The translations under genes and the position numbers were made by a program. The notes under the pieces are model-generated. The model was not told the origin of the DNA. It was given only the letters and a program-made list of their open reading frames with translations, and did no database searches. 64,000 bases of DNA, taken from NCBI RefSeq assembly GCF_004214795.1, contig NZ_CP035928.1, forward strand, positions 1,116,001 through 1,180,000, given 5' to 3'. Source of the DNA: Malaciobacter pacificus. Its GTDB lineage: Bacteria > Campylobacterota > Campylobacteria > Campylobacterales > Arcobacteraceae. Shown one piece after another: positions 7,750 to 17,671 of the stretch (the first letter of the stretch is position 1; the number at the start of each line of letters is the position of its first letter).

Positions 7750-9486
7750 GTGCTAAATAAAATTCTAGTTTTAGTTTTTTTATCTACTTTGGGTTTTTCA
7801 GCTCAAAATGTAGATATTATTGATAGTAAAGATAAAGCTGAGATAAAACAAATTGAGCAACAAATTATCGAGCAAAAATATGCACAAGCCCAAAAAGAAT
7901 TAGAAGAGCAAAAAGCTCAAGAGATTGCAGAAAAAAAAGCTCAAGAACTTGATATGCAAAATCTTGCACAAATAGAGCTTTTAAAAAATAAAATTGGAAC
8001 AATAGAGAATGGATTAAAGAATAATATTTTACTAAAAAGATATTCGAACTATGTATCTTATAGTAAAATATCATCAGAACTAGCCACTTTAGAAGCTTCT
8101 TTAAAGAAAAAAAGAAATGTTTCTGATGAACAAATCTATCAACTGCATAATAAAATTAGAGTTAAACAAAATGAGTTAGAACTAATTGAAGAGTATAGAG
8201 GTTCACCAATTGGAGGACTAATTAATCCTCCTGAGATTGAAAAATATGAGCATATATCTAATCCCTTTGGAATAATAAATGCTCTTTCTCAAATTAAAAA
8301 ATTAGAAAATAATCAAAAACAATTTAAAGAATTGGAAAAAGATTTAGAGAAATTAACAGCACTTTTGGATGAAGAGTTATTACTTTATTTAGAGTTGTTT
8401 AATTTAGATCAACAGGCACTATATAAAGAAAAAATCACTTTTTTAGATAAACAAAAAAAAGACTTTAATATGGTTTTAGAAATTGTATCAACTACAGAAG
8501 AAGTTTATACAAGAAAAATTGAACAAGTAATTTTAGAGATTAAAAATCAAATCCAAGACCAAGGACAAAAAATATTAGTTATTTTAACTATTATTGTTGT
8601 TTTATCAATTCTTGCATTTTTAGTAAAATTAACACTTAAAAAGTATTTCTCTCAAAATGAGAGTTACTATATGACAAATAAGATTATTAACTTTACAGTT
8701 GTTTTCTTAATTGTTATGGTTTTACTTTTCTCATACATTGATAATGTTTCATACCTAGTTACAATCCTAGGATTTGCATCAGCTGGTATTGCAATTGCAT
8801 TAAAAGATTGGTTTATGTCTATATTTGGTTGGATGGTAATTGTAACATCTGGTTCTATCCAAGTTGGAGATAGAATTAAAGTTATGAGAAATGGTGTTGA
8901 AACAGTTGGTGATGTTTTAGATATTTCATTATTTAAAATTACTATTAGAGAAGATATTACACTTACTTCATATACAGTAAATAGAAGAACAGGAAGAATT
9001 TTTTTCATACCAAATAACTACATTTTCTCTGAAATGATTGCAAACTATACACACTCAGGATTAAGAACTGTTTGGGATGGAATTGATATTACAATTACTT
9101 TTGATTCAAACCATAAAAAAGCTCAAAAAATCGCTAGGGATATTTTAAAGCACTACTCAAAAGGTTATACTGATATTACTAGAAAACAATTATCAAAAAT
9201 GAGAAGTAAATATCAATTAAGAGCAACGGGAGTTGAACCTAGAGTATTTACTTTTGTTGAACCTCACGGTATTGTAATTTCATCATGGTATTTAACAAAC
9301 TCTTATGCAGCATTAGTATTAAGAAGTACTATGAGTCCAGAGATACTTGAAGCTTTTATGAAAGAACCAGATATTCATATAGCATACCCAACTCAACAAA
9401 TTAATATTAATGATACGCAAAACGCATATGGACCTTCTAGAGCAAAAGTTATAAAAGAGCTAGAAGATGAAATTATTCAAAGATAG
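7750..9486 (+). CDS. MscS-family mechanosensitive channel with long periplasmic coiled coil
   Basis: A 578-residue protein starting with GTG immediately after the aroB stop. An N-terminal signal peptide (LNKILVLVFLSTLGFSAQ) is followed by about 240 residues of Glu/Gln/Lys-rich coiled coil. Then come about three membrane segments (near residues 275-295, 312-330 and 335-352) and the MscS core, with the Gly/Ala-rich pore helix GFASAGIAIALKDWF and the beta domain GSIQVGDRIKVMRNGVETVGDV. It should release solutes on membrane tension. The extended N-terminus resembles large MscK-like channels, but its role cannot be read here. Confidence 0.9.
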   Translation: MLNKILVLVFLSTLGFSAQNVDIIDSKDKAEIKQIEQQIIEQKYAQAQKELEEQKAQEIAEKKAQELDMQNLAQIELLKNKIGTIENGLKNNILLKRYSNYVSYSKISSELATLEASLKKKRNVSDEQIYQLHNKIRVKQNELELIEEYRGSPIGGLINPPEIEKYEHISNPFGIINALSQIKKLENNQKQFKELEKDLEKLTALLDEELLLYLELFNLDQQALYKEKITFLDKQKKDFNMVLEIVSTTEEVYTRKIEQVILEIKNQIQDQGQKILVILTIIVVLSILAFLVKLTLKKYFSQNESYYMTNKIINFTVVFLIVMVLLFSYIDNVSYLVTILGFASAGIAIALKDWFMSIFGWMVIVTSGSIQVGDRIKVMRNGVETVGDVLDISLFKITIREDITLTSYTVNRRTGRIFFIPNNYIFSEMIANYTHSGLRTVWDGIDITITFDSNHKKAQKIARDILKHYSKGYTDITRKQLSKMRSKYQLRATGVEPRVFTFVEPHGIVISSWYLTNSYAALVLRSTMSPEILEAFMKEPDIHIAYPTQQININDTQNAYGPSRAKVIKELEDEIIQR

Positions 9487-9509
9487 AAAAATTAAGGAAT
9501 AAGATTTTA

Positions 9510-10778
9510 ATGAACTTTTCAAGCAATAAACCAAAGGTATACTTTAAAACTTTTGGTTGTAGAACAAATGTTTTTGATACTCAAGTTATGATGAGTAATT
9601 TAAAAGATTTTGAAATAACACAAGATGAAAAAAATGCAGATGTTGTTGTAATAAATTCATGTACAGTTACAAATGGAGCAGATAGCACAGCTCGTGGTTA
9701 TATTAATGGTCTTAAAAAACTTCCAAAAGACCCAAGGGTTGTTTTTACAGGTTGTGGTGTTTGGACTAAGGGTGAAACTCTTTTTAAAGAAGATAAAATT
9801 GATTCACTTTTTGGACATAGTGAAAAAGAGAATATTAATGAACTTCTAAAAAAAGAAGAGAGATTTTTTCAAGCAGGTGATTTAGAGCATATTGATGAAA
9901 CTATTGTTGAAGAGTTTGTAGGAAAAAGTAGGGCATTTATTAAAATTCAAGAAGGATGTGACTTTAGATGCTCATATTGTATTATTCCTTATGTAAGAGG
10001 TGATGCAAGAAGCTATAAAGAAGATAAAATCTTAGAGCAAGTTACAACACTAGCTGCAAATGGTTTTGGTGAATTTATTTTAACTGGAACAAATGTAGGA
10101 AGTTATGGTAAAAAACAACACACTTCTTTAGCAAAACTTCTTAAAAAAATGTCTCAAATAAAAGGTGTTAGACGTATAAGAATGGGAAGTATTGAACCTA
10201 TTCAAATTGATGATGAATTTAAAGAGATTATTAATGAGCCATTTATGGCAAAACATCTTCATATCGCACTGCAACACACATCAAAAGATATGTTAAAAAT
10301 CATGAATAGAAGAAATAAAGTATTATCAGACTTAGAACTTTTTGAATTTTTAAGAGACAATGGTTATGCTTTAGGAACAGATTTTATAGTTGGACATCCA
10401 GGTGAAACAGATCAAATTTGGGCAGAAGCTATGGAAAATCTACATAGATTCCCATTAACTCATGTACATGCTTTCACTTACTCAAAAAGAGATGGAACAC
10501 CAAGTGCAACAATGAAACCTGAAATTAAAGGTGATATTGCAAAAATCAGATACAATGAATTAACATCAATAATTGAACAAAAAAATATAGATTTTAGAAA
10601 AAGCAATAATAAAACATTGGAAGTTTTAATAGAACAAGAAAAAAATGGAAAGTATATAGGTTTAGATCAATTCTTTAATCAAATAGAAGTAGATTCGCCA
10701 GTTGACTTAGTTGGTGATTGGATTTTTATTGATGATTATGAAGTAAAGAGTGATAAAAATGTTGCAAAATTCAAATAA
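9510..10778 (+). CDS. mtaB: tRNA methylthiotransferase of the MtaB type
   Basis: A 422-residue radical-SAM enzyme of the MiaB/MtaB family. The N-terminal UPF0004 domain starts KVYFKTFGCRTNVFDTQ and has further cysteines in VVINSCTVTNGAD and TGCGVW to hold one iron-sulfur cluster. The SAM cluster motif is EGCDFRCSYCIIPYVRGDARS (CxxxCxxC). The CRTN start and TNGAD context fit MtaB, which methylthiolates t6A37 of tRNA, rather than MiaB. The end of the gene overlaps the start of the FtsH-like ATPase gene. Confidence 0.9.
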   Translation: MNFSSNKPKVYFKTFGCRTNVFDTQVMMSNLKDFEITQDEKNADVVVINSCTVTNGADSTARGYINGLKKLPKDPRVVFTGCGVWTKGETLFKEDKIDSLFGHSEKENINELLKKEERFFQAGDLEHIDETIVEEFVGKSRAFIKIQEGCDFRCSYCIIPYVRGDARSYKEDKILEQVTTLAANGFGEFILTGTNVGSYGKKQHTSLAKLLKKMSQIKGVRRIRMGSIEPIQIDDEFKEIINEPFMAKHLHIALQHTSKDMLKIMNRRNKVLSDLELFEFLRDNGYALGTDFIVGHPGETDQIWAEAMENLHRFPLTHVHAFTYSKRDGTPSATMKPEIKGDIAKIRYNELTSIIEQKNIDFRKSNNKTLEVLIEQEKNGKYIGLDQFFNQIEVDSPVDLVGDWIFIDDYEVKSDKNVAKFK

Positions 10779-12231
10779 CAATAAAAATATTGATAAAAAT
10801 TTTAAACTAATGGCTTTATCAGCAGTTGTTCTGCTGGTTTTATTTTTATACACTATTTATAAAAGTAGTTCTCATATTCAAGATAGCTCTTATTATATTG
10901 GAGTTATTTTTCTTTTTTTCTTGCTTTTTTTAGCATTACTTTTAAAAGCAAATCAAGAAAAAGTAAGAAAGTTTTTAAATAAAAACAAGTCTACAAAATC
11001 TGCATTTAATGAAGAGTTGCTCAAATCAAGAGCATCTGTTTCAAATGAAGAGTTAAGTACAAATATATCTTCTGTATCTTCAAATGTATCTTTTAAAGAT
11101 ATTGCTGGAATTAATGAAATTAAAGAAGAACTTGAAGAGATAGTTGACTTTTTAAATGAACCAAACAAATACTTAAAACATGGTGTTAAATTACCAAAAG
11201 GTGTTTTACTAGTAGGTCCTCCTGGTGTTGGTAAAACTTTAATTGCAAGAGCTGTTGCAGGTGAAGCTGATGTACCATTTTTTTATCAAAGTGGTGCTAG
11301 TTTTGTACAAATCTATGTTGGTATGGGTGCTAAGAAGGTGAGAGAACTATTTGCAAAAGCAAAACAAAGTGCTCCAGCTATTGTATTTATTGATGAAATT
11401 GATGCAGTTGGAAAAGCTAGAAGTGGTAAATCAAATGATGAAAGAGAATCAACACTAAATGAACTATTAACTCAAATGGATGGATTTGATGGTGATAGTG
11501 GTGTTATTGTAATTGCTGCAACAAATAAGATTGAAGTTTTAGATGATGCACTTTTAAGAGCTGGAAGATTTGATAGAAGATTACATGTAGGACTTCCAAA
11601 TGTTGATGATAGAAGAAAAATATTAGAACTATATTTAAATGGTAAAAATCATGAATTAGATTTAGAAAAGCTTGTAAATAGTACGGCTGGATTTAGTTCT
11701 GCTGCACTTGCTACACTTATAAATGAAGCTATGTTAAATATGATAAAAAGAAGTTCAAAAATTTTAGATATGGATGACATAGAAGTTGCTAAAAATAAAC
11801 TTGAATTTGGTAAAAAACAAGTTAAGATTTTAGATGAGAAACAAAAAGAGATATTATCTATTTATCAAGCTAGTAAGGCATATATTTCTAAATCAAAAGT
11901 AGCATTATTTGATGAAGGAGTTTCAAAGATAAACTCAACTTATCCATCATATCAAGAACTTTGTGAAAATATCAAAAGAGATTTAGCTGGAATCATTGGT
12001 GTTGAAGTTTTAAAAAAAGAGAAGTATGCAATAAGTGAAAAAGACTTACAAAATGCAAAAAAAACTGCCACAGATATAGTTGAAACTTATGATATGGCTA
12101 ATAATGTTGATGATTTATTAGATGATATTAAAAATATCCTTCGAGCAGAATTATCACAAAATAGTGCAGAAGTTAATAGACTTAAAAATATTATGATTCA
12201 AAATGAGGTAATAACAACTGATGATATCTAA
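10759..12231 (+). CDS. FtsH-like AAA ATPase lacking the protease zinc site
   Basis: About 490 residues with two N-terminal membrane helices (about residues 17-36 and 46-64). The AAA module is a close FtsH relative: DIAGINEIKEELEEIVDFL, Walker A GPPGVGKT, pore loop around FVQIYVGMGA, Walker B IVFIDEIDA and the second region of homology ATNKIEVLDDALLRAGRFDRR. Where FtsH has AYHEAGHA this protein reads IYQASKAYI, so the HEXXH zinc site is gone, and the remaining protease-like region is shortened. It is therefore probably an unfoldase or assembly factor. The start is placed at ATG 10759 because AAAGAG lies 8 bases upstream; a GTG at 10750 is the alternative. It overlaps mtaB upstream and bioV downstream. 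Confidence 0.88.
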   Translation: MLQNSNNNKNIDKNFKLMALSAVVLLVLFLYTIYKSSSHIQDSSYYIGVIFLFFLLFLALLLKANQEKVRKFLNKNKSTKSAFNEELLKSRASVSNEELSTNISSVSSNVSFKDIAGINEIKEELEEIVDFLNEPNKYLKHGVKLPKGVLLVGPPGVGKTLIARAVAGEADVPFFYQSGASFVQIYVGMGAKKVRELFAKAKQSAPAIVFIDEIDAVGKARSGKSNDERESTLNELLTQMDGFDGDSGVIVIAATNKIEVLDDALLRAGRFDRRLHVGLPNVDDRRKILELYLNGKNHELDLEKLVNSTAGFSSAALATLINEAMLNMIKRSSKILDMDDIEVAKNKLEFGKKQVKILDEKQKEILSIYQASKAYISKSKVALFDEGVSKINSTYPSYQELCENIKRDLAGIIGVEVLKKEKYAISEKDLQNAKKTATDIVETYDMANNVDDLLDDIKNILRAELSQNSAEVNRLKNIMIQNEVITTDDI

Positions 12232-12736
12232 AAGATTCTTTAGTGGATTTTGTTTTAAAAATGAGTCAGAGCTTTTTAGTGAGTATTTAATTCAAAATGA
12301 TTTTACAGTTAGTGGATTTTCATATGGAGCTATTAAAGCTTTTGAAGAGGTATTAAATTCTAAGCAAAGAGTAGATAAACTTCAGCTTTTCTCACCAGCT
12401 TTTTTTCAAACACAAGATAAAAAATACAAAAGAATGCAACTAATGTTTTTTAAAAAAGATTCAGACTCTTATTGTAAAAACTTTTTAAAAAATGTGGTAA
12501 ATCCTACAAATACAAATATAGATAAATATTTTAGTATGGGAACTTATGAAGAGCTTGAGGAGTTACTAAACTATGAATGGAGTGAAGAAAAACTTCAAGA
12601 ATTAGTAAATAGAGGAACTAAAATAGAAGTCTATTTAGGAAGTGAGGATAAAATCATTGACCCACTAAAAGCTAAAGAGTTTTTTTTAAATTATTCAACA
12701 ACATATTATATAAAAAAGAAAGGACATATTTTATGA
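12221..12736 (+). CDS. bioV: Pimelyl-ACP methyl ester esterase, BioV type
   Basis: A 171-residue small alpha/beta hydrolase. The pattern SGFCFKNESELF at the start, the nucleophile elbow GFSYGA (about residues 32-37), LFSPAFF and the terminal GHIL histidine match BioV, described in Helicobacter as the enzyme that removes the methyl ester from pimeloyl-ACP before biotin ring assembly. An Asp before the His (EDKIIDP) can complete the triad. It overlaps the ATPase gene by 11 bp upstream and mog by 4 bp downstream, so translation is likely coupled. Biotin-ring genes are not in this window. Confidence 0.85.
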   Translation: MISKRFFSGFCFKNESELFSEYLIQNDFTVSGFSYGAIKAFEEVLNSKQRVDKLQLFSPAFFQTQDKKYKRMQLMFFKKDSDSYCKNFLKNVVNPTNTNIDKYFSMGTYEELEELLNYEWSEEKLQELVNRGTKIEVYLGSEDKIIDPLKAKEFFLNYSTTYYIKKKGHIL

Positions 12737-13272
12737 GTAAAGAAATTGCAAAAATTGGAATTATAACAGCAAGTGATAGAGCAAGTAAAGGTATTTATGA
12801 AGATATATCTGGAAAAGCTATTGAAGATACAATGAATGATTATTTAACATCTCCTTGGGAAGCAGTATATAGATGTATTGAAGATGACCAAACAACTATT
12901 GAAAATACTTTAAAAGATTTAGTAGATAATGAAGGTTGTTGTTTAGTAGTAACAACAGGTGGTACAGGACCAGCAGCTCGTGATGTGACTCCAGAAGCAA
13001 CAGAAGCTGTATGTGATAGAATGATGCCAGGTTTTGGTGAGCTTATGAGAGCAGAATCATTAAAGTTTGTACCAACAGCAATTCTTTCAAGACAAACAGC
13101 AGGACTTAGAGGAAGCTCTTTAATCGTAAATCTTCCAGGAAAACCAAAATCTATTAGAGAGTGTTTAGATGCAGTTTTCCCTGCAATTCCATATTGTATT
13201 GATTTAATGGAAGGACCATTTTTAGAGTGTAATGAAGAGGTTATAAAACCTTTTAGACCAAAGAAAAAATAG
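12733..13272 (+). CDS. mog: Molybdopterin adenylyltransferase
   Basis: A 179-residue MogA-type protein that adenylates molybdopterin before molybdenum insertion. The motifs GIITASDRASKGIYED at the N-terminus, VVTTGGTGPAARDVTPEAT and the later SLIVNLPGKPKSIRECLDAVFPAIPYCIDL are characteristic. Length is typical. The start ATG overlaps the bioV stop as ATGA. Confidence 0.96.
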   Translation: MSKEIAKIGIITASDRASKGIYEDISGKAIEDTMNDYLTSPWEAVYRCIEDDQTTIENTLKDLVDNEGCCLVVTTGGTGPAARDVTPEATEAVCDRMMPGFGELMRAESLKFVPTAILSRQTAGLRGSSLIVNLPGKPKSIRECLDAVFPAIPYCIDLMEGPFLECNEEVIKPFRPKKK

Positions 13273-13281
13273 ACAATTTTT

Positions 13282-14616
13282 ATGTTGAAATATTTATTTC
13301 CATTAGTTTTATCACTAGTAAGTTATTTTCTTGCTAGTTTAGCTTTTGGAGTAAGTCACTCAATTTTACTAGCTATTATTGTATTACTTGTTGTCCTTTG
13401 GACTAATGAGGCTTTACCTTTAGGTGTAGTCTCTTTATTGCCTATTTTATTGTTTCCTTCTTTTGATATTTTAAGTACAAATGAAACAACTGCAAACTAT
13501 TCTAACTCTATTATTTTTTTATTTTTGGGTGGTTTTATGATTGCAATTGCAACTGAAAAGACTAATCTACATAAATTTGTATCCAATAAACTTTTAACAC
13601 TATTTCCAGCTACCACAAGGGGTGTTATATATTCATTATCTTTTACCTCTGCATTTTTAAGTTCACTTATTTCAAATACAACAACAGCACTACTTTTAAT
13701 TCCTGTTGCAATGTTTTTAACTAATGATTCAAAACTAAAGTTTAGATTAGTTCTAGCAATTGCTTATGGAGCGAGTATTGGAGGTATTATTACTCCTATA
13801 GGTACTCCTCCAAATCTTATTTTGATGGGCTTTATGGAACAAAATGCAATGGAGAATATATCTTTTATTAATTGGATGCTTTTAACAGCCCCTTTAGCAT
13901 TAATAATGTTGCTAATCATTCCTTTTATATTATCTCTTGGGGTTAAAGAGTTAAAGTTTGATGTTGATTTAAAAAATAAGATGATTTTAAATACTGAGCA
14001 AAAAAGACTTTTATATATTTTAGCTTCATTAATTGTTTTATTATTTGCAAACTCTAAAATTGAGCCATTTTATTCAGGCCTTGGAATGAATGAAAAAGTA
14101 ATATTATTATCTTATGGTCTTTTAATGTTTTTACCAAAAATTGGTTTTTTAACTTGGGAAGATACTAAAAAAATTCCTTATGAAATTATATTTTTATTTG
14201 GTGCAGGTTTTTCAATCGCAGCTGCTTTTTCACAAACAGGTTTAGCTAATGAAATTGCAAATTATTTAATGGAACTAACAAATCTTCCAATAATATTTTT
14301 AGTTTTATTAGTTGCTACCTTAATTACATTTACAACAGAAATTACATCAAATACTGCATTAATTTCTATTGCTTTACCAATTATTTACTCTTTAAGTAAT
14401 GCAGCAAATATTGATCCAACTTTTATTCTTTTAGTTGCAACAATTTGTGCTTCTTATGCATTTATGCTTCCAATAGCAACACCACCAAATGCAATAGCTA
14501 TGAGTAGTGGAGCAGTTAAGGTAAAAGATATGGCAAAGTTTGGGTTTATTTTTAATATTATAGGTATTTTATCCATTACATTTATTGCCCTTATTTATTG
14601 GCAGAATTATTTATAA
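13282..14616 (+). CDS. DASS/SLC13-family sodium:anion symporter
   Basis: A 444-residue integral membrane protein with about 11-12 hydrophobic segments. Both SNT-type sodium-site motifs of the divalent anion:sodium symporter family are present: SNTTTALLLIPVAMFL in the first half and the TSNTALISIALPI region in the second, plus GGIITPIGTPPNLILMG and LPIATPPNAIAMSSGA. Family substrates are di- or tricarboxylates or sulfate; the sequence does not decide which. It starts 9 bp after mog with no strong ribosome site. Confidence 0.9.
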   Translation: MLKYLFPLVLSLVSYFLASLAFGVSHSILLAIIVLLVVLWTNEALPLGVVSLLPILLFPSFDILSTNETTANYSNSIIFLFLGGFMIAIATEKTNLHKFVSNKLLTLFPATTRGVIYSLSFTSAFLSSLISNTTTALLLIPVAMFLTNDSKLKFRLVLAIAYGASIGGIITPIGTPPNLILMGFMEQNAMENISFINWMLLTAPLALIMLLIIPFILSLGVKELKFDVDLKNKMILNTEQKRLLYILASLIVLLFANSKIEPFYSGLGMNEKVILLSYGLLMFLPKIGFLTWEDTKKIPYEIIFLFGAGFSIAAAFSQTGLANEIANYLMELTNLPIIFLVLLVATLITFTTEITSNTALISIALPIIYSLSNAANIDPTFILLVATICASYAFMLPIATPPNAIAMSSGAVKVKDMAKFGFIFNIIGILSITFIALIYWQNYL

Positions 14617-14620
14617 AAAT

Positions 14621-14642
14621 ATTATAGCCTTTTGGCTATAAT
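14621..14642 (+). promoter_or_regulatory. mutS2 promoter with -10 embedded in a perfect hairpin
   Basis: ATTATAGCC and GGCTATAAT (14621-14629, 14634-14642) form a perfect 9-bp inverted repeat with a TTTT loop. Its right arm ends in TATAAT (14637-14642), exactly 6 bases before the mutS2 ATG at 14649. No Shine-Dalgarno sequence lies between. A TATAAT at this distance would start transcription at about the A of the ATG, giving a leaderless message. The hairpin could also act as a weak terminator for the transporter gene. Confidence 0.6.
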
Positions 14643-14648
14643 CCTGCC

Positions 14649-16853
14649 ATGCAAAATATTTTAAAAAAACTAGATTTACAAGATTATATTGACTCATTTT
14701 CAAAACTATTAGCTAGAGAAAAACCCATAGTTTTAGAAGGTGATATTAATATACATTATAATTTAATTAATGAACTTTCAAAGTATGATATCAAACAACC
14801 AGAAACAGTAGCATCTTTAGATACAGCATTAATTCATATACAAAAACAAGGTATCTTAAAAATAGATGATATTTATGAGTTTATAAAAATCATCAAATAT
14901 TTTTTATACTTAAAAAGATTTAACTTTGAAGGTAAATTAGCCCAATGGATTGATAAAATTATCATTCCTTCTGATATTTCAAAAATAACTGATTACTTTG
15001 ATGAAAAAGCAAATTTAAGAGATGGTATTAATGAGGATTATGACAATATTAAATATGCAATTTCTAAAAATAAAGAAGAGATAAAACAGAGTTTATATAA
15101 GACAATCAACTCTTCAAAAGTTAGAAGTTATTTAGTTGATTCTCAGGTTCATTATATAAATAGTGAAGAGTGTTTATTAGTTAGAGGGGGTTTTAATCAT
15201 GTATTGAAAGCTTCTGTAATTCATAGGTCAAATTCAGGTTTTTTCTATGTAGTTCCCCATAGTGTTAGTGAACTAAAGCAAAGACAAAGTGATTTAAAAA
15301 ATAAACAAGAAGAGATTATTTTAAAAGTTTGTAAAGAGATTAGTAGTTTATTTGAAAAAAACTTACTATTTTTAAAATTCTTAAATAAAGAGTTTGATAG
15401 ATTTGACCATTATCAAGCAAGATTATTCTTTGCTAAAATAGGAGATAAAAATTTTATTATTCCATCTAAAAAGAATCAAAATAAATTAGTAAACTTTTCT
15501 CACCCAGCACTGCATGATCCAAAACCAATCACAATCGATTTTACTAAATCAGTTGTAATGATAACAGGAGTTAATGCAGGTGGTAAAACAATGATGTTAA
15601 AGTCAATATTATCAGCTGTATTTTTATCAAAATATTTAATTCCTTATAAGGCAAGTAAAGAAACAGTTGTTGGAAATTTTAAATCAATAAATGCAGTTTT
15701 AGATGATCCTCAAAGTGTTAAAAATGATATTTCAACTTTTGCTGGACGTATGGTTGAGTTTTCTAAACTTTTTGCTACTAAAAGTGCAATAGTTGGAGTT
15801 GATGAGATTGAACTTGGAACTGATTCAGATGAAGCAGCAAGTTTGTTTAAAGTAATAATTGAAGATTTAATTCAAAGAGATATTAAAATAATTATCACTA
15901 CTCACCATAAAAGATTAGCTTCACTAATGGCTGCAAATGAAAATGTAGAGTTAATAGCTGCACTTTATGATGAAGAAAATCAAAAACCAACTTATGAGTT
16001 TTTACAAGGAACTATTGGTAGGTCTTATGCTTTTGAAACTGCAAGTAGATATGGAATACCTTTAAGTGTAGTAAAAAGAGCAAAAGAGGTTTATGGTGAC
16101 GATAAAGATAAGTTAAATGATTTAATTGAAAGAAGTAGTTCATTAGAGAGAGATTATCAGTTAAAACTAAAAGCTTTAGAAGATGAAATATCTAAAATGC
16201 AAAGATTAACTAAAAATCTTGAAGAGCAAAAAGAGAAGCTGGATGAACATATTTACTCAGAAAAATCTAAACTTCATAAAGAGTATAAAGATGCTAGGGA
16301 TGAGGCTAAAAAGGCTATCAAAGCAAAATTAGTAAAAGAGTCACATCAGCATTTAAATGTAGCACATAAAAAAGCAAGTGAGATTAAAACGCAAAAAGTT
16401 CAAGATGTAGGTGAGCTTAAAGTAGGAGATAGAGTTAAATATAGAAATACAAAAGGAAGTATTGTATCAATAAAAGGAAAAAAAGCATTTATTGAAAATG
16501 ATATGGGAATGAAAGTTCAAGTAATGCTAGCTGATTTAACTAGAAGTGGAAATCCAATTGTTCCAAAAGTAAAACCTAAAAAAGCAACTGTTACTGTTCA
16601 AAGACCAGATTCTGGTCATGTAAAACTTGATTTACATGGACAAAGAGCAGATGAAGCAATTGAAAACTTAGATAAGTTTTTATCTGATGCACTTATTGCT
16701 GGATTTGATGAAGTTTTAGTATATCATGGAATAGGAACAGGAAAACTTGCATATGCTGTAAAAGAGTTCTTAAGAACACATCCAAGTGTAAGAGGTTTTG
16801 AAGATGCACCTGCAAATCAAGGTGGATTTGGAGCAAAAATTATAAAGCTTTAG
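14649..16853 (+). CDS. mutS2: Endonuclease MutS2
   Basis: A 734-residue MutS2 protein. The clamp and lever region is followed by an ATPase with Walker A TGVNAGGKTMMLKS, the ABC-like signature area DDPQSVKNDISTFAGRM and Walker B VGVDEIELGTDSDEAA, then a coiled coil (about residues 480-580). A C-terminal Smr endonuclease domain starts at LDLHGQRADEAIENLDKFL and includes VYHGIGTGKLAYAVKEFL. In Helicobacter the homologue suppresses homologous recombination; in other bacteria it rescues collided ribosomes. The -10 is 6 bases before the ATG, suggesting a leaderless transcript. Confidence 0.96.
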   Translation: MQNILKKLDLQDYIDSFSKLLAREKPIVLEGDINIHYNLINELSKYDIKQPETVASLDTALIHIQKQGILKIDDIYEFIKIIKYFLYLKRFNFEGKLAQWIDKIIIPSDISKITDYFDEKANLRDGINEDYDNIKYAISKNKEEIKQSLYKTINSSKVRSYLVDSQVHYINSEECLLVRGGFNHVLKASVIHRSNSGFFYVVPHSVSELKQRQSDLKNKQEEIILKVCKEISSLFEKNLLFLKFLNKEFDRFDHYQARLFFAKIGDKNFIIPSKKNQNKLVNFSHPALHDPKPITIDFTKSVVMITGVNAGGKTMMLKSILSAVFLSKYLIPYKASKETVVGNFKSINAVLDDPQSVKNDISTFAGRMVEFSKLFATKSAIVGVDEIELGTDSDEAASLFKVIIEDLIQRDIKIIITTHHKRLASLMAANENVELIAALYDEENQKPTYEFLQGTIGRSYAFETASRYGIPLSVVKRAKEVYGDDKDKLNDLIERSSSLERDYQLKLKALEDEISKMQRLTKNLEEQKEKLDEHIYSEKSKLHKEYKDARDEAKKAIKAKLVKESHQHLNVAHKKASEIKTQKVQDVGELKVGDRVKYRNTKGSIVSIKGKKAFIENDMGMKVQVMLADLTRSGNPIVPKVKPKKATVTVQRPDSGHVKLDLHGQRADEAIENLDKFLSDALIAGFDEVLVYHGIGTGKLAYAVKEFLRTHPSVRGFEDAPANQGGFGAKIIKL

Positions 16854-16959
16854 TATAAGTATAAATTATAATTTTAAATTAATTAAAACTTATATATTAA
16901 TTCAAAATTAATATAAGAAAAGTTAATATTATATTCAATAAAATAAATAAGGAAATTTT

Positions 16960-17601
16960 ATGAATAAAAAAATATTAACTACTTTAGTAGTATTAAGTTC
17001 AACAATTTATCTAAATGGTATGGATATTACTAAAGCTCCTACTCCAAAAAAAGAAAAAGCCAAAACAGATTTAGGGCTTTATGTAACTGCTACAGAAGCT
17101 TCAAAGTATTTAGAAGCTAATAAATCATCGATTTTAATAGATGTTAGAAGTCCAGGGGAATTAAAGTTTATTGGTGCAGCAAGTAGAATGGATATACATG
17201 TGCCTTTAATGTTAGTTGATCCAAGTAAGTATAATCCTAAAAAAGGTGGTTATGCAATGAAAAAAAATAAATATGCTGTTGAAGAGATTGTTTTTGAATT
17301 AAACAATAAAAAAGTTAAAAAAGATGAAGCTATATTTGTTACTTGTAGATCTGGTTCTACAAGAGCAGCACCTATTGTAAATGCACTAGCAAAAAAAGGT
17401 TATACAAATGTATGGACATTAGTTGATGGCTATGAGGGTGGAAAAGCTAAAGATGGACAATTTAAGGGTGAAAGAGTTGTTGATGGTTGGCTTCATAGTG
17501 GCTTAGATTGGAGTTGGAAAGTTTCTGAGGAAAAACTATGGTTTGAGTGTAAATATAAAGAATTGTTTTCAAAAGAGGACAAACTAAAGTGTAATATGTA
17601 A
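16960..17601 (+). CDS. Periplasmic rhodanese-like protein
   Basis: A 213-residue protein with a signal peptide (KKILTTLVVLSSTIYLNGMD) and one rhodanese domain. The active-site loop is CRSGSTRA with the catalytic Cys (about residue 129). The domain begins LGLYVTATEASKYLEANKSSILIDVRSPGELKFIG. It is likely a periplasmic sulfurtransferase or thiosulfate/polysulfide-handling protein; the donor is unknown. AAGGA precedes the ATG. The region 16854-16959 is AT-rich with an imperfect palindrome at about 16889-16918 and otherwise shows nothing clear. Confidence 0.88.
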   Translation: MNKKILTTLVVLSSTIYLNGMDITKAPTPKKEKAKTDLGLYVTATEASKYLEANKSSILIDVRSPGELKFIGAASRMDIHVPLMLVDPSKYNPKKGGYAMKKNKYAVEEIVFELNNKKVKKDEAIFVTCRSGSTRAAPIVNALAKKGYTNVWTLVDGYEGGKAKDGQFKGERVVDGWLHSGLDWSWKVSEEKLWFECKYKELFSKEDKLKCNM

Positions 17602-17671
17602 AAATTTGTATAAATAAGTAAACATTTTTCCCTTTTTCCGTTATAATAACAAAATAATAATGGAGTATAAT

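Noticed and set aside
8667-9008. 113-residue minus-strand reading frame
   Set aside because: Antisense to the MscS core, which is strongly recognisable; no start signal.
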